Notes: a model not told the origin generated them from the sequence alone. A stretch of 64,000 bases of DNA from Megamonas sp. UBA1796 (GCA_002319795.1 DCFU01000016.1:90497-154496); one strand, 5' to 3'; positions 15,515 through 24,931 are shown, counted from the stretch's first letter. Translations and numbers: made by a program.

Positions 15515-17182
15515 TTATTTAAATTCCACAAATTCATTGATTTTTGCTCCACCCTTGATCATAGGTTCCACGAAACTCCTATGGATATTCATTACGATTA
15601 CGCGCGGGCCTTTGGCCGCCGCCGCCTCGGCAAAAGCCTCGGCAAATCCCTCCTGTGTAGAAACTGCGGTGGCCTCTATACCAAAGCTTTTCGCATAAGC
15701 GACAAAATCCATAGAATAATCAAACTCACAAGCCATGTATCGTTCCTTATACATGACTTTCTGAAGCTGCCGTATCATCCCAAGACTCGTGTTGTTTACG
15801 ATGATTGAAATAACCGGCAGTTTCAGACGTGCAATCGTATAATATTCATTGCCCGTCATCTTGATGCCGCCATCTCCCGCTATATGTATCACCCGTCGGC
15901 TGCTGCCAAAAGCAACCTGCGCCCCCATAGCTGCCGGCAAGCCGAAGCCCATAGTACCAAGCCCGCCTGAGGTAATCCAGGTTCTGGGATTTTCTACACG
16001 CAGATGGAGCGCCGCCCACATCTGATGCTGGCCAACATCCGTAGCAAAAGCAAACGGCTTTCCGGCCGTAGCTGTAGCTATATGGTGCATAGCCCAGGGT
16101 ACAGTAAGACAAGTCACATGATAATCATAGGCATACTGTTCCTGCCATGACCGGATAAGTTTCCACCAGCCTCCAAGAGCATTTTGTGGTTCCCGCTTCA
16201 TAAGCAGGGAAAGAATCACCTTCATATCACCAGCCAAACCTATACTGCTCGAAATATTCTTGTCGATTTCTGCCGGATCTATATCTATATGTATGAATTT
16301 CGTATCCGTCGTATATTTGTCAAGATTTCCCGTCTGACGATCACCAAAGCGGCTGCCGACAGCTATCACAAGATCCGCAGCTGCTATAGCGTTATTTGCA
16401 GCCTTCTTGCCATGCATCCCGGCAAAGCCCAGGGCCTGCGGATGCGAACGCGGAAACGCACCTATACCCATGAGGGTATTCGCCACGGGCAGATTAAATT
16501 TCTCAGCAAAGGCCCTCAGCTCAATGCCTGCCCCAGCCGAAACCACCCCGCCACCCGCAATGATAACCGGTTTTTTTGCCAGCCGTATAACCTCGGCTGC
16601 TTCGGCGGCACAGATAAGAAAATCCGCATCCGGGCCGCCATGCTTCTTTTGGTTTTCAGCAGGCCCTACAGGTTGAAAACCAATTTCTGCCAGAAAAACA
16701 TCGCGTGGTACATCGACAAGCACTGGCCCTGGCCTCCCGGTTCGTGCAATATGAAAAGCCTCCCGTATAGCGGGTATAAGTTTTTTTGGCTCCTTTACCT
16801 TAAAATTATGTTTGGTGACCGGCATCGTGACATCGAGAATATCCATTTCTTGGAACGCATCACGCCCCAAAAGAGCCGTATCCACCTGTCCGGTAATAGC
16901 TACCAGCGGAATTGAATCCATAAACGCTGTAGCTATACCGGTAACAAGATTTGTCGCCCCAGGACCGGAGGTTGCTATGCAGACGCCAACCTTGCCAGTG
17001 GCACGTGCATATCCATCTGCGGCATGCGCTGCGTTCTGCTCATGTGTCGTAAGTATGTGACGGATACGTTTTTCACCATAAAGTGCATCATAAAGCGGCA
17101 GGATCATACCGCCCGGATAACCAAATATTGTATCGACGCCCTGCTCCAGCAGGCACTCGACGACTGCTTCTGCTCCCTTCAT
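15515..17182 (-). CDS. ilvB: acetolactate synthase, large catalytic subunit
   Basis: ThDP/FAD enzyme joining two pyruvate, or pyruvate and 2-oxobutyrate, in valine/leucine/isoleucine synthesis. 555 residues. The N-terminal ThDP (Pyr) domain has the catalytic Glu in HEQNAAHAADGYARATG (E48); the FAD-type central domain covers about 190-330; the C-terminal ThDP domain has the GDGGIKMTGNEYY metal motif and IVNNTSLGMIRQ. GGAGGGGG precedes the ATG at 17182. It is the last gene of its operon, 18 nt after leuB and five genes away from its regulatory partner ilvH, which heads the operon. Confidence 0.97.
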   Translation of the reverse strand: MKGAEAVVECLLEQGVDTIFGYPGGMILPLYDALYGEKRIRHILTTHEQNAAHAADGYARATGKVGVCIATSGPGATNLVTGIATAFMDSIPLVAITGQVDTALLGRDAFQEMDILDVTMPVTKHNFKVKEPKKLIPAIREAFHIARTGRPGPVLVDVPRDVFLAEIGFQPVGPAENQKKHGGPDADFLICAAEAAEVIRLAKKPVIIAGGGVVSAGAGIELRAFAEKFNLPVANTLMGIGAFPRSHPQALGFAGMHGKKAANNAIAAADLVIAVGSRFGDRQTGNLDKYTTDTKFIHIDIDPAEIDKNISSSIGLAGDMKVILSLLMKREPQNALGGWWKLIRSWQEQYAYDYHVTCLTVPWAMHHIATATAGKPFAFATDVGQHQMWAALHLRVENPRTWITSGGLGTMGFGLPAAMGAQVAFGSSRRVIHIAGDGGIKMTGNEYYTIARLKLPVISIIVNNTSLGMIRQLQKVMYKERYMACEFDYSMDFVAYAKSFGIEATAVSTQEGFAEAFAEAAAAKGPRVIVMNIHRSFVEPMIKGGAKINEFVEFK

Positions 17183-17200
17183 CCCAATGGCCCCCTCCTA

Positions 17201-18268
17201 TCAAATTCGTTTTATGATTATTTCGGTCATTTCCGTTGTATTTGCTTTCGTAAACCCGTCCTTCCAAAGATCTGCAGTCCGATAGCCGTCTGTCAGAGCC
17301 TTATCACAGGCATCCTCTACAGCCTTGGCCGCTTCGTCTTCATGCAAGGAATAGCGCAGAAGCATCGCTGCCGAAAGTATCGTCCCTATCGGATTAGCAA
17401 TCCCTTTTCCGGCAATATCCGGTGCTGAGCCATGGATTGGCTCATAGAGACTCGTATTGGCACCAATGCTCGCAGACGGCATCATGCCAATAGAACCGCC
17501 AATCACCGCCGCCTCATCGCTTAGGATATCGCCAAAAAGATTGCCTGTGACAATTACATCAAACTGTGTTGGCCGAACCGCCAGCTGCATGGCACAATTA
17601 TCGACATAAAGATGATTAAGCTCCACATCGTTATATCCCGCGGCAACCTTTGTTACCGTACGACGCCAAAGCCGCGAGGTCGCCAGTACATTCGCCTTAT
17701 CAACCGAAGTCACCCTGCCGCGGCGCAGTCTGGCCGTCTCAAAAGCCAACTTTGAAATACGTTCAACCTCTGGTACGGAGTAGTTTTCAAGATCCCAGGC
17801 GCGTTCATGGCCATCCTGCATCTCAGATTCGCATTTCTCCCCGAAATATATCCCACCAATAAGCTCGCGCACAATAACAAGATCAACACCCCTTACCAGC
17901 TCCGGCTTCAGCGGCGAATATTCCGTGAGCGCATCTGCAACCTTGACCGGACGCAGGTTCGCATAAAGGCCAAGATTTTTACGCAAGCCTAAAATAGCTC
18001 TTTCCGGTCGCAGGGCTGGCGCAACCGCATCCCATTTATCTCCGCCTACCGCACCGAACAGCACCCCGTCAGAAACCCTTGCCGCATCTATGGTTTCCTG
18101 CGGCAGCGGCGTACCATAAAGATCATAGGCCGTACCACCTGCATCATGTTTTTCAAAAACCATGCCAATACGAAACTTTTCATCTATCCTTTGGAGTACA
18201 CGGACTGCCGAGGCTGTAATTTCCTCGCCTATACCATCACCTGGTATCACTACAATTTTTTTTGCCAT
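17201..18268 (-). CDS. leuB: 3-isopropylmalate dehydrogenase
   Basis: Oxidative decarboxylation of 3-isopropylmalate with NAD+ in leucine synthesis. 355 residues from the ATG at 18268 (MAKKIVVIPGDGIGEEI). The reading frame is open further upstream into leuD, but the family start and the upstream AAGGAG support 18268. Signatures are AILGLRKNLGLYANLRP with the substrate arginines, VRELIGGIYFG, SVDKANVLATSRLWR, and the NAD-loop EPIHGSAPDIAGKGIANP. The ATG is 4 nt past the leuD stop, and its Shine-Dalgarno lies in the last codons of leuD. Confidence 0.97.
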   Translation of the reverse strand: MAKKIVVIPGDGIGEEITASAVRVLQRIDEKFRIGMVFEKHDAGGTAYDLYGTPLPQETIDAARVSDGVLFGAVGGDKWDAVAPALRPERAILGLRKNLGLYANLRPVKVADALTEYSPLKPELVRGVDLVIVRELIGGIYFGEKCESEMQDGHERAWDLENYSVPEVERISKLAFETARLRRGRVTSVDKANVLATSRLWRRTVTKVAAGYNDVELNHLYVDNCAMQLAVRPTQFDVIVTGNLFGDILSDEAAVIGGSIGMMPSASIGANTSLYEPIHGSAPDIAGKGIANPIGTILSAAMLLRYSLHEDEAAKAVEDACDKALTDGYRTADLWKDGFTKANTTEMTEIIIKRI

Positions 18269-18272
18269 AATA

Positions 18273-18767
18273 TCATTTTTTCTCCTTGATATAATTGATA
18301 AGCCCGCCTGCCCTGGCAATATCCTGCACAAAGCCTGGCAGCGGATGCGCACGGAATACGTCACCCGTTGACAAGTTCTCGATTGTACCGGTTGACGCAT
18401 CGACACGCAGGGTATCGTCAGCCTTGATTTTTTCAACATCACTGCCGATTTCCAGCAGTGGCAGTCCTATATTGATGCCATTGCGATAAAAAATACGTGC
18501 AAAATTAGCCGCAATAATTACGGGAATCCCGGCAGCCTTGATAGCGACAGGTGCATGCTCACGTGAAGAACCACAACCAAAGTTCCGCCCGCCTACCATG
18601 ATATCGCCCGCCTTAACGTTTTTAGCGAAACTTGTATCAATATCCTCCATACAGTGGGTGGCAAGCTCTGCTGGATCAAAAGAATTCAAATAACGTGCAG
18701 GAATAATAACATCTGTATCAATATTGTCGCCATAGCGCCAAACCTTACCTTCTAATTTCATCCTCAT
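18273..18767 (-). CDS. leuD: 3-isopropylmalate dehydratase, small subunit
   Basis: Forms the swivelling-domain subunit with LeuC and isomerises 2- to 3-isopropylmalate. 164 residues, the short LeuD2/HacB-type length. The conserved NIDTDVIIPARYLN and GRNFGCGSSREHAPVAIKAAG are both present. The start ATG 18767 overlaps the leuC stop by 4 nt (ATGA), so expression is coupled to leuC. A second in-frame ATG lies two codons later. Confidence 0.96.
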   Translation of the reverse strand: MRMKLEGKVWRYGDNIDTDVIIPARYLNSFDPAELATHCMEDIDTSFAKNVKAGDIMVGGRNFGCGSSREHAPVAIKAAGIPVIIAANFARIFYRNGINIGLPLLEIGSDVEKIKADDTLRVDASTGTIENLSTGDVFRAHPLPGFVQDIARAGGLINYIKEKK

Positions 18768-20023
18768 CCAACCTCCTCAGGCGTTGCTATTTTTCCCAGC
18801 ACGGCACTTGCCGCTGCCACATGCGGCCCTGCAAGATAAACTTCGCTGTCAACATGTCCCATGCGTCCGCGGAAATTGCGGTTTGTAGTCGACACGCAGC
18901 GTTCCCCTGCCCCGAGAATTCCCATGTATCCTCCAAGACACGGCCCGCAGGTAGGCGTGCTCACGGCCGCACCAGCCGTTATGAATATTTCCAACAGTCC
19001 CTCTTTCATTGCCTCAAGATAAACCTGCTGGCTGCCTGGTATTACTATACAACGGACCTGCGGGTGTATCTTATGTCCCTTGATAATGGACGCGGCGATT
19101 TCAAGGTCCTCGATGCGCCCATTTGTGCAGGAGCCGATGACTACCTGATCAATCCTGATTTCACCAATGTCCTCTACACGCTTGGTGTTGCCCGGCAAAT
19201 GTGGGAACGCCACCACCGGCCTGAGTTCTGAAAGATTAATCTCTACCGTGCGGCAATATGCAGCATCCACATCGGGTTCGACAGCTTCATAAGCCTTAGT
19301 AACACGGCCTTCAACATATGCCTTTGTCTTTTCGTCAAATGGGAAAATGCCATTCTTGCCGCCGGCCTCAATAGCCATATTAGAAATTGTAAAGCGGTCT
19401 GTCATAGAAAGCTCTGCCACACCTTCACCGGCAAATTCCAGAGCCTTGTACAAAGCCCCATCCACCCCGATCATGCCTATTAGGGTAAGAATTACATCCT
19501 TCCCGTTGATATTTCCAGGCTTCTTTCCCGTCAGCTGCACCTTGATTGTTTCCGGCACCTTGAACCAGGCTTCCCCTGTAGCAAGTGCTACAGCGAGATC
19601 CGTCGTGCCGACTCCTGTCGAAAAACCATTTACTGCGCCATAAGTGCAGGTATGTGAATCAGCACCTATGGTGAGCATGCCCGGAGCTACGATGCCCTTC
19701 TCTAGAAGTATGACATGTTCTATGCCGACACGGCCAATTTCAAAATAATGCACAATATCATATTTCCTGGCAAAATCACGAACAGTTTTCGTAAGTTCGG
19801 CTGTTTTTATATCCTTATTCGGTGTAAAATGATCTGGTACCAGTGCTATCTTGGTACGGTCAAAAACCGGACGGCCAATTTTTTCGAACTCTTTAATCGA
19901 CGGCGGCGCCGTAACATCATTTGCCAGCACCATATCAAGTTTGCAGGTAATGAGCTGCCCCGGCCTGACGGATTCGAGACCCGCATGCTTCGCCAGTATT
20001 TTCTCTGTCATATTCATGCCCAT
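18764..20023 (-). CDS. leuC: 3-isopropylmalate dehydratase, large subunit
   Basis: Aconitase-family [4Fe-4S] subunit of 419 residues, the shorter LeuC2/homoaconitase-like class. Cluster ligands are in VIGSCTNGR (one Cys) and TPTCGPCLGG (two Cys). GADSHTCTYGAVNGFSTGVG and NFRGRMGHVDSEVYLAGP are family landmarks. The frame opens upstream to 20119, but GGGAGG lies 9 nt before ATG 20023 (MGMNMTEKIL), the better start. Operon position: 127 nt after ilvC, overlapping leuD by 4 nt. Confidence 0.96.
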   Translation of the reverse strand: MGMNMTEKILAKHAGLESVRPGQLITCKLDMVLANDVTAPPSIKEFEKIGRPVFDRTKIALVPDHFTPNKDIKTAELTKTVRDFARKYDIVHYFEIGRVGIEHVILLEKGIVAPGMLTIGADSHTCTYGAVNGFSTGVGTTDLAVALATGEAWFKVPETIKVQLTGKKPGNINGKDVILTLIGMIGVDGALYKALEFAGEGVAELSMTDRFTISNMAIEAGGKNGIFPFDEKTKAYVEGRVTKAYEAVEPDVDAAYCRTVEINLSELRPVVAFPHLPGNTKRVEDIGEIRIDQVVIGSCTNGRIEDLEIAASIIKGHKIHPQVRCIVIPGSQQVYLEAMKEGLLEIFITAGAAVSTPTCGPCLGGYMGILGAGERCVSTTNRNFRGRMGHVDSEVYLAGPHVAAASAVLGKIATPEEVG

Positions 20024-20150
20024 AACAAAACCTCCCTGAAATTTTATTTGTATCCTGTCTCTTATAAAAACCGGCTCACACTTCATATGGATAGGAAGCG
20101 CAAGCCGATTCAAGTGCAATGTTTACTTTTCCTGCTTATTCGCTATCATT

Positions 20151-21167
20151 TTAGTCCTGGGATAAGTCCTTTTTATCCTTGAGCCAGGACATCATATTGC
20201 GAAGCTTTGCACCAACCTGTTCAATCGGATGTTCCGCATGCTTCTTGCGGAGAGCCAGGAACTCTGCGCGCCCGGCTGCACGGTTCTCCACGAGCCAGTT
20301 CTTTGCAAAGGTTCCATCCTGAATTTCCTCCAGGGCTTTCTTCATCTCTGCCTTGACTGCCGGAGTAACGATACGCGGGCCTATTTTATAATCGCCATAT
20401 TCAGCCGTATCACTGATTGACTGACGCATCTTTGCCATGCCGCCTTCATACATAAGATCAACAATAAGCTTCATTTCGTGAAAACACTCAAAATAAGCGA
20501 TTTCCGGCTGATATCCAGCTTCACAAAGTGTTTCGAAACCATTCTGGATAAGATGCGTAACCCCGCCGCAAAGGACTACCTGCTCACCAAAGAGATCAGT
20601 TTCCGTTTCCTCCTGGAAGGTTGTCTGAATAACACCTGCTTTAGTACCGCCGATGCCGCGCGCATAAGCCAGCGCAATATCGAATGCATGGCCTGTAGCA
20701 TCCTGCTCGACAGCAAATACGTCCGGAACACCGCCGCCTTGGGTAAATACGCGGCGAACGAGATGTCCCGGTCCTTTAGGCGCAACCATGAATACATCAA
20801 CATCTGCCGGGGGAACAATTTGTTTAAAATGGATATTGAAACCATGTGCAAAAGCAAGCGCACTGCCGGATTTAAGGTTCGGGCCGATTTCCGCCTTATA
20901 AACATCAGCCTGCTTCTCATCCGGGATCAGCACCATAGTGATATCAGCCTGCTTGACCGCATCGGCTACTGCAGCTACCCTGAGGCCCGCTGCCTCTGCT
21001 ACCGCCTTCGATTTACTGCCTTCATAAAGGCCAACGATTACATTCGCTCCACTTTCCTTGAGGTTCAGGGCATGCGCATGTCCCTGGCTGCCGTAACCAA
21101 TAATGGCTACAGTCTTACCTTTCATGAAGTCCCAATTTGCATCCTGGTCATAATAAGTTTTTGCCAT
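20151..21167 (-). CDS. ilvC: ketol-acid reductoisomerase
   Basis: Alkyl migration and reduction of acetolactate/acetohydroxybutyrate. Class I enzyme of 338 residues. The Rossmann motif GYGSQGHAHALNLK is near 24-37, followed by a cofactor loop YEGSKSK. Metal ligands lie in the knotted C-terminal part (FGEQVVLCGGV; ECFHEMKLIVDLMYEGG). ATG 21167 has GAGGAG upstream. That ribosome site lies inside the ilvH coding region, and the two genes overlap by 20 nt. Second gene of the operon. Confidence 0.97.
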   Translation of the reverse strand: MAKTYYDQDANWDFMKGKTVAIIGYGSQGHAHALNLKESGANVIVGLYEGSKSKAVAEAAGLRVAAVADAVKQADITMVLIPDEKQADVYKAEIGPNLKSGSALAFAHGFNIHFKQIVPPADVDVFMVAPKGPGHLVRRVFTQGGGVPDVFAVEQDATGHAFDIALAYARGIGGTKAGVIQTTFQEETETDLFGEQVVLCGGVTHLIQNGFETLCEAGYQPEIAYFECFHEMKLIVDLMYEGGMAKMRQSISDTAEYGDYKIGPRIVTPAVKAEMKKALEEIQDGTFAKNWLVENRAAGRAEFLALRKKHAEHPIEQVGAKLRNMMSWLKDKKDLSQD

Positions 21168-21678
21168 AGTACTCTCTCTCCTCACAATGTTCATAAATAG
21201 TATGTTCGCCGCGTTCCAGCCCAATAAGACCTGTCCTTATGATCTCCAAAATACCATAAGGCGATAAGAGCCTCGTAAAAGCCGTGACCTTATCATCATC
21301 ACCGGTAATCTCAAAAATCAGAGTCGTGGGCTGTACATCGATGACATGTGCACGAAACAGCTCTGCCATCTTAAGTACATCCAGACGATTTGTATCATCA
21401 GCCTTTACTTTTATCATGGTCATCCCACGATAAACAGCAGACGCGGCATCCAGCCGCTGCACTGCCGTAACATCCGGCAGTTTTTCAAGCTGCTTCATCA
21501 TCTGGTCGACGAGATATTCATCTCCGTGCACCACAACCGTAATCCTCGAAAACTCCGGTGACTGGGTCACACCGACAGAAAGACTGTCGATATTGAACTC
21601 ACGCCGGGAAAACATGCTTGCAACCCGAACCAGCACACCAGGCTGGTTCTGAACGAAAACCGACAGTACATGCTTCAT
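21148..21678 (-). CDS. ilvH: acetolactate synthase, small regulatory subunit
   Basis: ACT-domain regulator that binds valine and stimulates IlvB. Start ATG 21678 (MKHVLSVFVQNQPGVLVRVASMF) behind GGAGGG. 176 residues: N-terminal ACT domain 1-75 (NQPGVLVRVASMFSRREFNIDSL) and a C-terminal ACT-like domain. The last 16-18 residues (GEHTIYEHCEEREYYGKNLL) go beyond the usual end of about 160 and run through the ilvC ribosome site and start. First gene of the operon, directly downstream of the T-box terminator. It is unusual that ilvB is not adjacent. Confidence 0.96.
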   Translation of the reverse strand: MKHVLSVFVQNQPGVLVRVASMFSRREFNIDSLSVGVTQSPEFSRITVVVHGDEYLVDQMMKQLEKLPDVTAVQRLDAASAVYRGMTMIKVKADDTNRLDVLKMAELFRAHVIDVQPTTLIFEITGDDDKVTAFTRLLSPYGILEIIRTGLIGLERGEHTIYEHCEEREYYGKNLL

Positions 21679-21701
21679 AATCAATGATCCCTCCAACAAT
21701 A

Positions 21702-21995
21702 AATAAAACCGCCCCTGTTGCCTTTTCTTCTGGCAACAGGGGCGGAAATTCCGCGGTACCACCCTGCATTATACTCACAGCCGTTATCCGGCCTTCATTA
21801 ACGCTGAAACACGTCTGCGCCTCCTGACTAACATTCGACGCAAAAGCTCCTGGGCGATGTTGAGCGCTTTCCCCTGCCGGTTTTCATCAGCCACCGGCTC
21901 TCTGTGGAAGGGTTTCCTGCTCTGCTCCCTATCATTGCTGCTATCATTTAATCTGACATGTAATGTGTAGCTTATCAACCGTTAAGTTGTAAACA
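21702..21995 (-). promoter_or_regulatory. T-box leader of the ilv-leu operon
   Basis: Contains the conserved T-box (minus strand GGGTGGTACCGCGG, 21751-21764), followed by a terminator: a 14-bp perfect stem (21709-21722 with 21732-21745) and TTTTATT (21702-21708). Upstream, about 21840-21950 holds the Stem I region, with AGGGAGCAGAGCAGG and the GCCGGTGG...AAACCGGC hairpin. The specifier is not certain: CTC (Leu) in GCGCTCAA is preferred over ATC (Ile) a few bases later. Uncharged tRNA would stabilise the antiterminator and switch on ilvH-ilvC-leuC-leuD-leuB-ilvB. Confidence 0.93.
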
Positions 21996-22002
21996 TGTAT
22001 AC

Positions 22003-22031
22003 ATTATTACAGTATTTAATTGTTTTGTCAA
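22003..22031 (-). promoter_or_regulatory. promoter of the ilv-leu operon
   Basis: TTGACA (22031-22026) and AATAAT (22008-22003) with 17-nt spacing. The palindrome ATGTATACAT (21995-22004) touches the -10 and start region. Confidence 0.7.
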
Positions 22032-22210
22032 CACATTTTTGTAACTTTTTATTCTACATTACGACATTTAAATATAATTTCTTCTTCTCATAGAGAACAA
22101 TTTGATTTTTACCCCATGCTGCATCTTTGTGGTATGATAAAGTAAGGAAATACGATTGTATCCATATTTTTTACATATATCTTTTACCCGAATGATAGGA
22201 GAACGAAACC

Positions 22211-23332
22211 ATGACCAAAAATTTGTCCGGCACACACACTGCTATACTAAAGCAAATTATCTCACCACTTTTGCTATGGTATAAAAATCAGGCCCGCATA
22301 CTGCCCTGGCGTGAAGAAGCCACACCTTACCGTGTCTGGGTTTCGGAAATCATGCTCCAACAAACCCGTGTTGCCGCAGTTCTGCCATATTTTGAACGCT
22401 TTATCGCAGCTTTACCGGATGTAAAGTCACTTGCCGAAGCCGATGAAACTATGCTTATGAAACTCTGGGAGGGTTTGGGCTACTATAGCCGCGCACGAAA
22501 CCTGCAAAAGGCCGCACAGCAAATTCAAAAAGATTATCAGGGAGTAATTCCTTATGATTTTAACGAACTGCTCAAGCTTCCAGGCATCGGACGCTATACA
22601 GCCGGTGCTGTGAGCTCTATCGCTTATGCACAAAGACACCCAGCAGTTGACGGTAATGTGCTGCGTGTCATTATGCGTATCACTGCCTGCAATGACGATA
22701 TTTTGAAGGAAAGTACGAAACGAGCCGTAGAACAGGCCTTGCTGGACGTCATGCCCGCAGACCTGGATGCCGGTACCTTCAACCAGGCCCTCATGGAACT
22801 CGGGGCGATGACTTGTCTGCCAAAAAAGGCTGCGCATTGCCCTCAATGCCCTCTTATACGCCTATGCCTCGCTTTCGACCAGGGAACAACCGCAGCCTTA
22901 CCCTGTAAATCTCCTGCCAAAAAAAGACGGATTGAAAAGCATACCATTCTTCTTCTCGAAGCAAACGGAAAATTTGCTATCCGCCAGCGTCCGCCCAAAG
23001 GTCTTTTGTCTGGTCTTTGGGAACTCCCGAATCTCACAGGGCATCTTTCTAAAAGTGAACTATCTGATTGGCTCAGGGCGCGGGAACTTACAGCTTCATC
23101 TTTTGAACCCATGGCATCCGCCAAACATATATTCTCACATCTGGAATGGCACATGGTAGGCTGGCATGTCATTTTGTCCAATGTCAATATGGTCAAGGAA
23201 ACTATCGTTCCTTATAGCCCAAGCTCGGCAGAAAAGCGATTGCTATGGCTTACACCGTCAGAATTAAGTTCCAGGTACAGCATACCTTCCGCTTTTCAAT
23301 ATTTTCTGCACCTGAAAAACAGCCAACAATAA
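22211..23332 (+). CDS. mutY: A/G-specific adenine glycosylase
   Basis: Removes A mispaired with 8-oxoG. 373 residues. The catalytic Glu is in SEIMLQQTRV (about 45), the helix-hairpin-helix is LPGIGRYTAGAVSSIAYA, and the catalytic Asp is in VDGNVLRV. The [4Fe-4S] cysteines read C-x7-C-x2-C-x5-C (CLPKKAAHCPQCPLIRLC), one residue longer in the first gap than the usual C-x6-C. The C-terminal NUDIX-like 8-oxoG recognition domain covers about 245-370 (PPKGLLSGLWELPNL; FSHLEWHM). AGGAG lies upstream of the ATG. It faces lysS, sharing a bidirectional terminator. Confidence 0.96.
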   Translation: MTKNLSGTHTAILKQIISPLLLWYKNQARILPWREEATPYRVWVSEIMLQQTRVAAVLPYFERFIAALPDVKSLAEADETMLMKLWEGLGYYSRARNLQKAAQQIQKDYQGVIPYDFNELLKLPGIGRYTAGAVSSIAYAQRHPAVDGNVLRVIMRITACNDDILKESTKRAVEQALLDVMPADLDAGTFNQALMELGAMTCLPKKAAHCPQCPLIRLCLAFDQGTTAALPCKSPAKKRRIEKHTILLLEANGKFAIRQRPPKGLLSGLWELPNLTGHLSKSELSDWLRARELTASSFEPMASAKHIFSHLEWHMVGWHVILSNVNMVKETIVPYSPSSAEKRLLWLTPSELSSRYSIPSAFQYFLHLKNSQQ

Positions 23333-23350
23333 TTTTTTTCGCACTATAAC

Positions 23351-23387
23351 AAAAGGCGCATGAGCCCTCGCAGCTCATGCGCCTTTT
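23351..23387. terminator. bidirectional terminator between mutY and lysS
   Basis: Perfect 15-bp stem, AAAAGGCGCATGAGC (23351-23365) with GCTCATGCGCCTTTT (23373-23387), with A/T tails on both sides. It serves both convergent genes. Confidence 0.85.
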
Positions 23388-23399
23388 ATCCTATTGAAT

Positions 23400-24911
23400 T
23401 TATTCTGCTTTATTCCGCATATGTGGAAAAAGCAATACATCACGTATTGACGAGCTGTTTGTAAGCAGCATCACCAAACGATCTACACCAATACCAAGTC
23501 CTCCTGTAGGAGGCAGTCCATATTCCAGCGCCGTGATATAGTCCTGATCCATCATATGCGCTTCTTCATCACCAGCCTCACGCTGTTTTACCTGCTCAAG
23601 GAAACGTCCCTCCTGATCAATTGGATCATTCAGCTCTGTGAAACCATTAGCAAGCTCACGCCCATAAATAAAGAGCTCAAACCGGTCCGTAATCATCGGG
23701 TTTTCCGGATTGCGCTTTGCGAGCGGCGAAATCTCCGTTGGATGACCAGTAACAAAGGTAGGCGCAATGAGGGTATCCTCTATTTTCTCTTCAAAAGCCG
23801 CATTGAGGATACCACCAATCCCATGTTTCTGCTCATATGGCACACCAATTTCATCCGCCATAGCTCTGGCGTCTTCTACAGTTTGCGCGGACAGGAAATC
23901 CTTACCTGTAGCTTCACGTACAATATCGTTCATGCTGATACGACGAACCTTGGAAAGATCTATCTCCGTACCCTCATAGTTAATAATCGTAGTACCAAGG
24001 ACATCTCTGGCCGCTTCAATAACAATACCTTCCGTTACATCCATGAGATCATTATAATCTGCATATGCCTGATAAATCTCTACAGAAGTAAACTCCGGAT
24101 TATGCCGCACATCTATCCCCTCATTACGGAATATGCGTCCCAGCTCATAAACGCGCTCAAGCCCGCCTACAATAAGACGCTTGAGATTAAGTTCTGTCGC
24201 AATACGCAAATACAACTGCATATCAAGAGCATTATGGTAGGTAACAAAAGGACGCGCAGCCGCACCGCCAGCAATAGTAGACATAACCGGTGTCTCGACT
24301 TCAAGGAAGCCCCGCTCATCGAGATATCTGCGCATAGATTTAATAATCTTGGTGCGCGCGATAAAAGTATCCTTTACCTCAGGATTCATTATGAGGTCAA
24401 GATAACGCTGACGATAACGCACCTCAACATCCTTGAGCCCATGAAACTTCTCCGGCAATGGGCGCAGCGACTTTGCCAAAAGCTCAAAATCCTCTACTTT
24501 TACGGTAATCTCTCCGCGATGCGTTTTAAAAACCGTACCAGAAACACCGATAACATCGCCTATATCCAGCAATTTAAAATTCGCGTATTTCTCTTCACCA
24601 AGATTATCCAACTTAAAATAAACCTGCATTCTGCCCGTAATATCCATAAGGACACTGAAGCTTGCCTTGCCATGCCCGCGAATAGCCATAAGCCTGCCTG
24701 CCAGACGTACCTTACGGTCACTATCCTCACCCTCAAGCTCCGCAAAATGCTCTACCACATCTTGCGCATGATGCGTTACCTCAAAACGATGCCCAAAGGG
24801 AGCAATTCCCTTGTCCGCAAAGGTTTTCATCTTTTCACGACGCACCTGCATCATCTCATTCATATCCTGCTGCGTCTGAAGCTGTTCCTCATTCTTTTCT
24901 GCCACTTTCAT
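23400..24911 (-). CDS. lysS: lysyl-tRNA synthetase, class II
   Basis: 503 residues. The N-terminal OB-fold anticodon-binding domain is at about 60-165 (RKVRLAGRLMAIRGHGKASFSVLMD). The class II core follows, with motif 2 (FRNEGIDVRHNPEFTSVEIYQAYADYNDLM) and motif 3 (GLGIGVDRLVMLLTN). GHPTEISPLAKRNPENP is typical of LysRS. AGGAG is close to the ATG at 24911. It follows greA by 20 nt on the same strand, a greA-lysS pairing common in Firmicutes. Confidence 0.97.
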   Translation of the reverse strand: MKVAEKNEEQLQTQQDMNEMMQVRREKMKTFADKGIAPFGHRFEVTHHAQDVVEHFAELEGEDSDRKVRLAGRLMAIRGHGKASFSVLMDITGRMQVYFKLDNLGEEKYANFKLLDIGDVIGVSGTVFKTHRGEITVKVEDFELLAKSLRPLPEKFHGLKDVEVRYRQRYLDLIMNPEVKDTFIARTKIIKSMRRYLDERGFLEVETPVMSTIAGGAAARPFVTYHNALDMQLYLRIATELNLKRLIVGGLERVYELGRIFRNEGIDVRHNPEFTSVEIYQAYADYNDLMDVTEGIVIEAARDVLGTTIINYEGTEIDLSKVRRISMNDIVREATGKDFLSAQTVEDARAMADEIGVPYEQKHGIGGILNAAFEEKIEDTLIAPTFVTGHPTEISPLAKRNPENPMITDRFELFIYGRELANGFTELNDPIDQEGRFLEQVKQREAGDEEAHMMDQDYITALEYGLPPTGGLGIGVDRLVMLLTNSSSIRDVLLFPHMRNKAE

Positions 24912-24931
24912 AACTCCTATCTATGTGTCTC

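Noticed and set aside
21995..22004. ATGTATACAT as part of the T-box leader RNA structure
   Set aside because: It lies at the -10/start-site boundary, at or upstream of the expected start of transcription, so it cannot be a main leader element; a DNA-level role is more likely.
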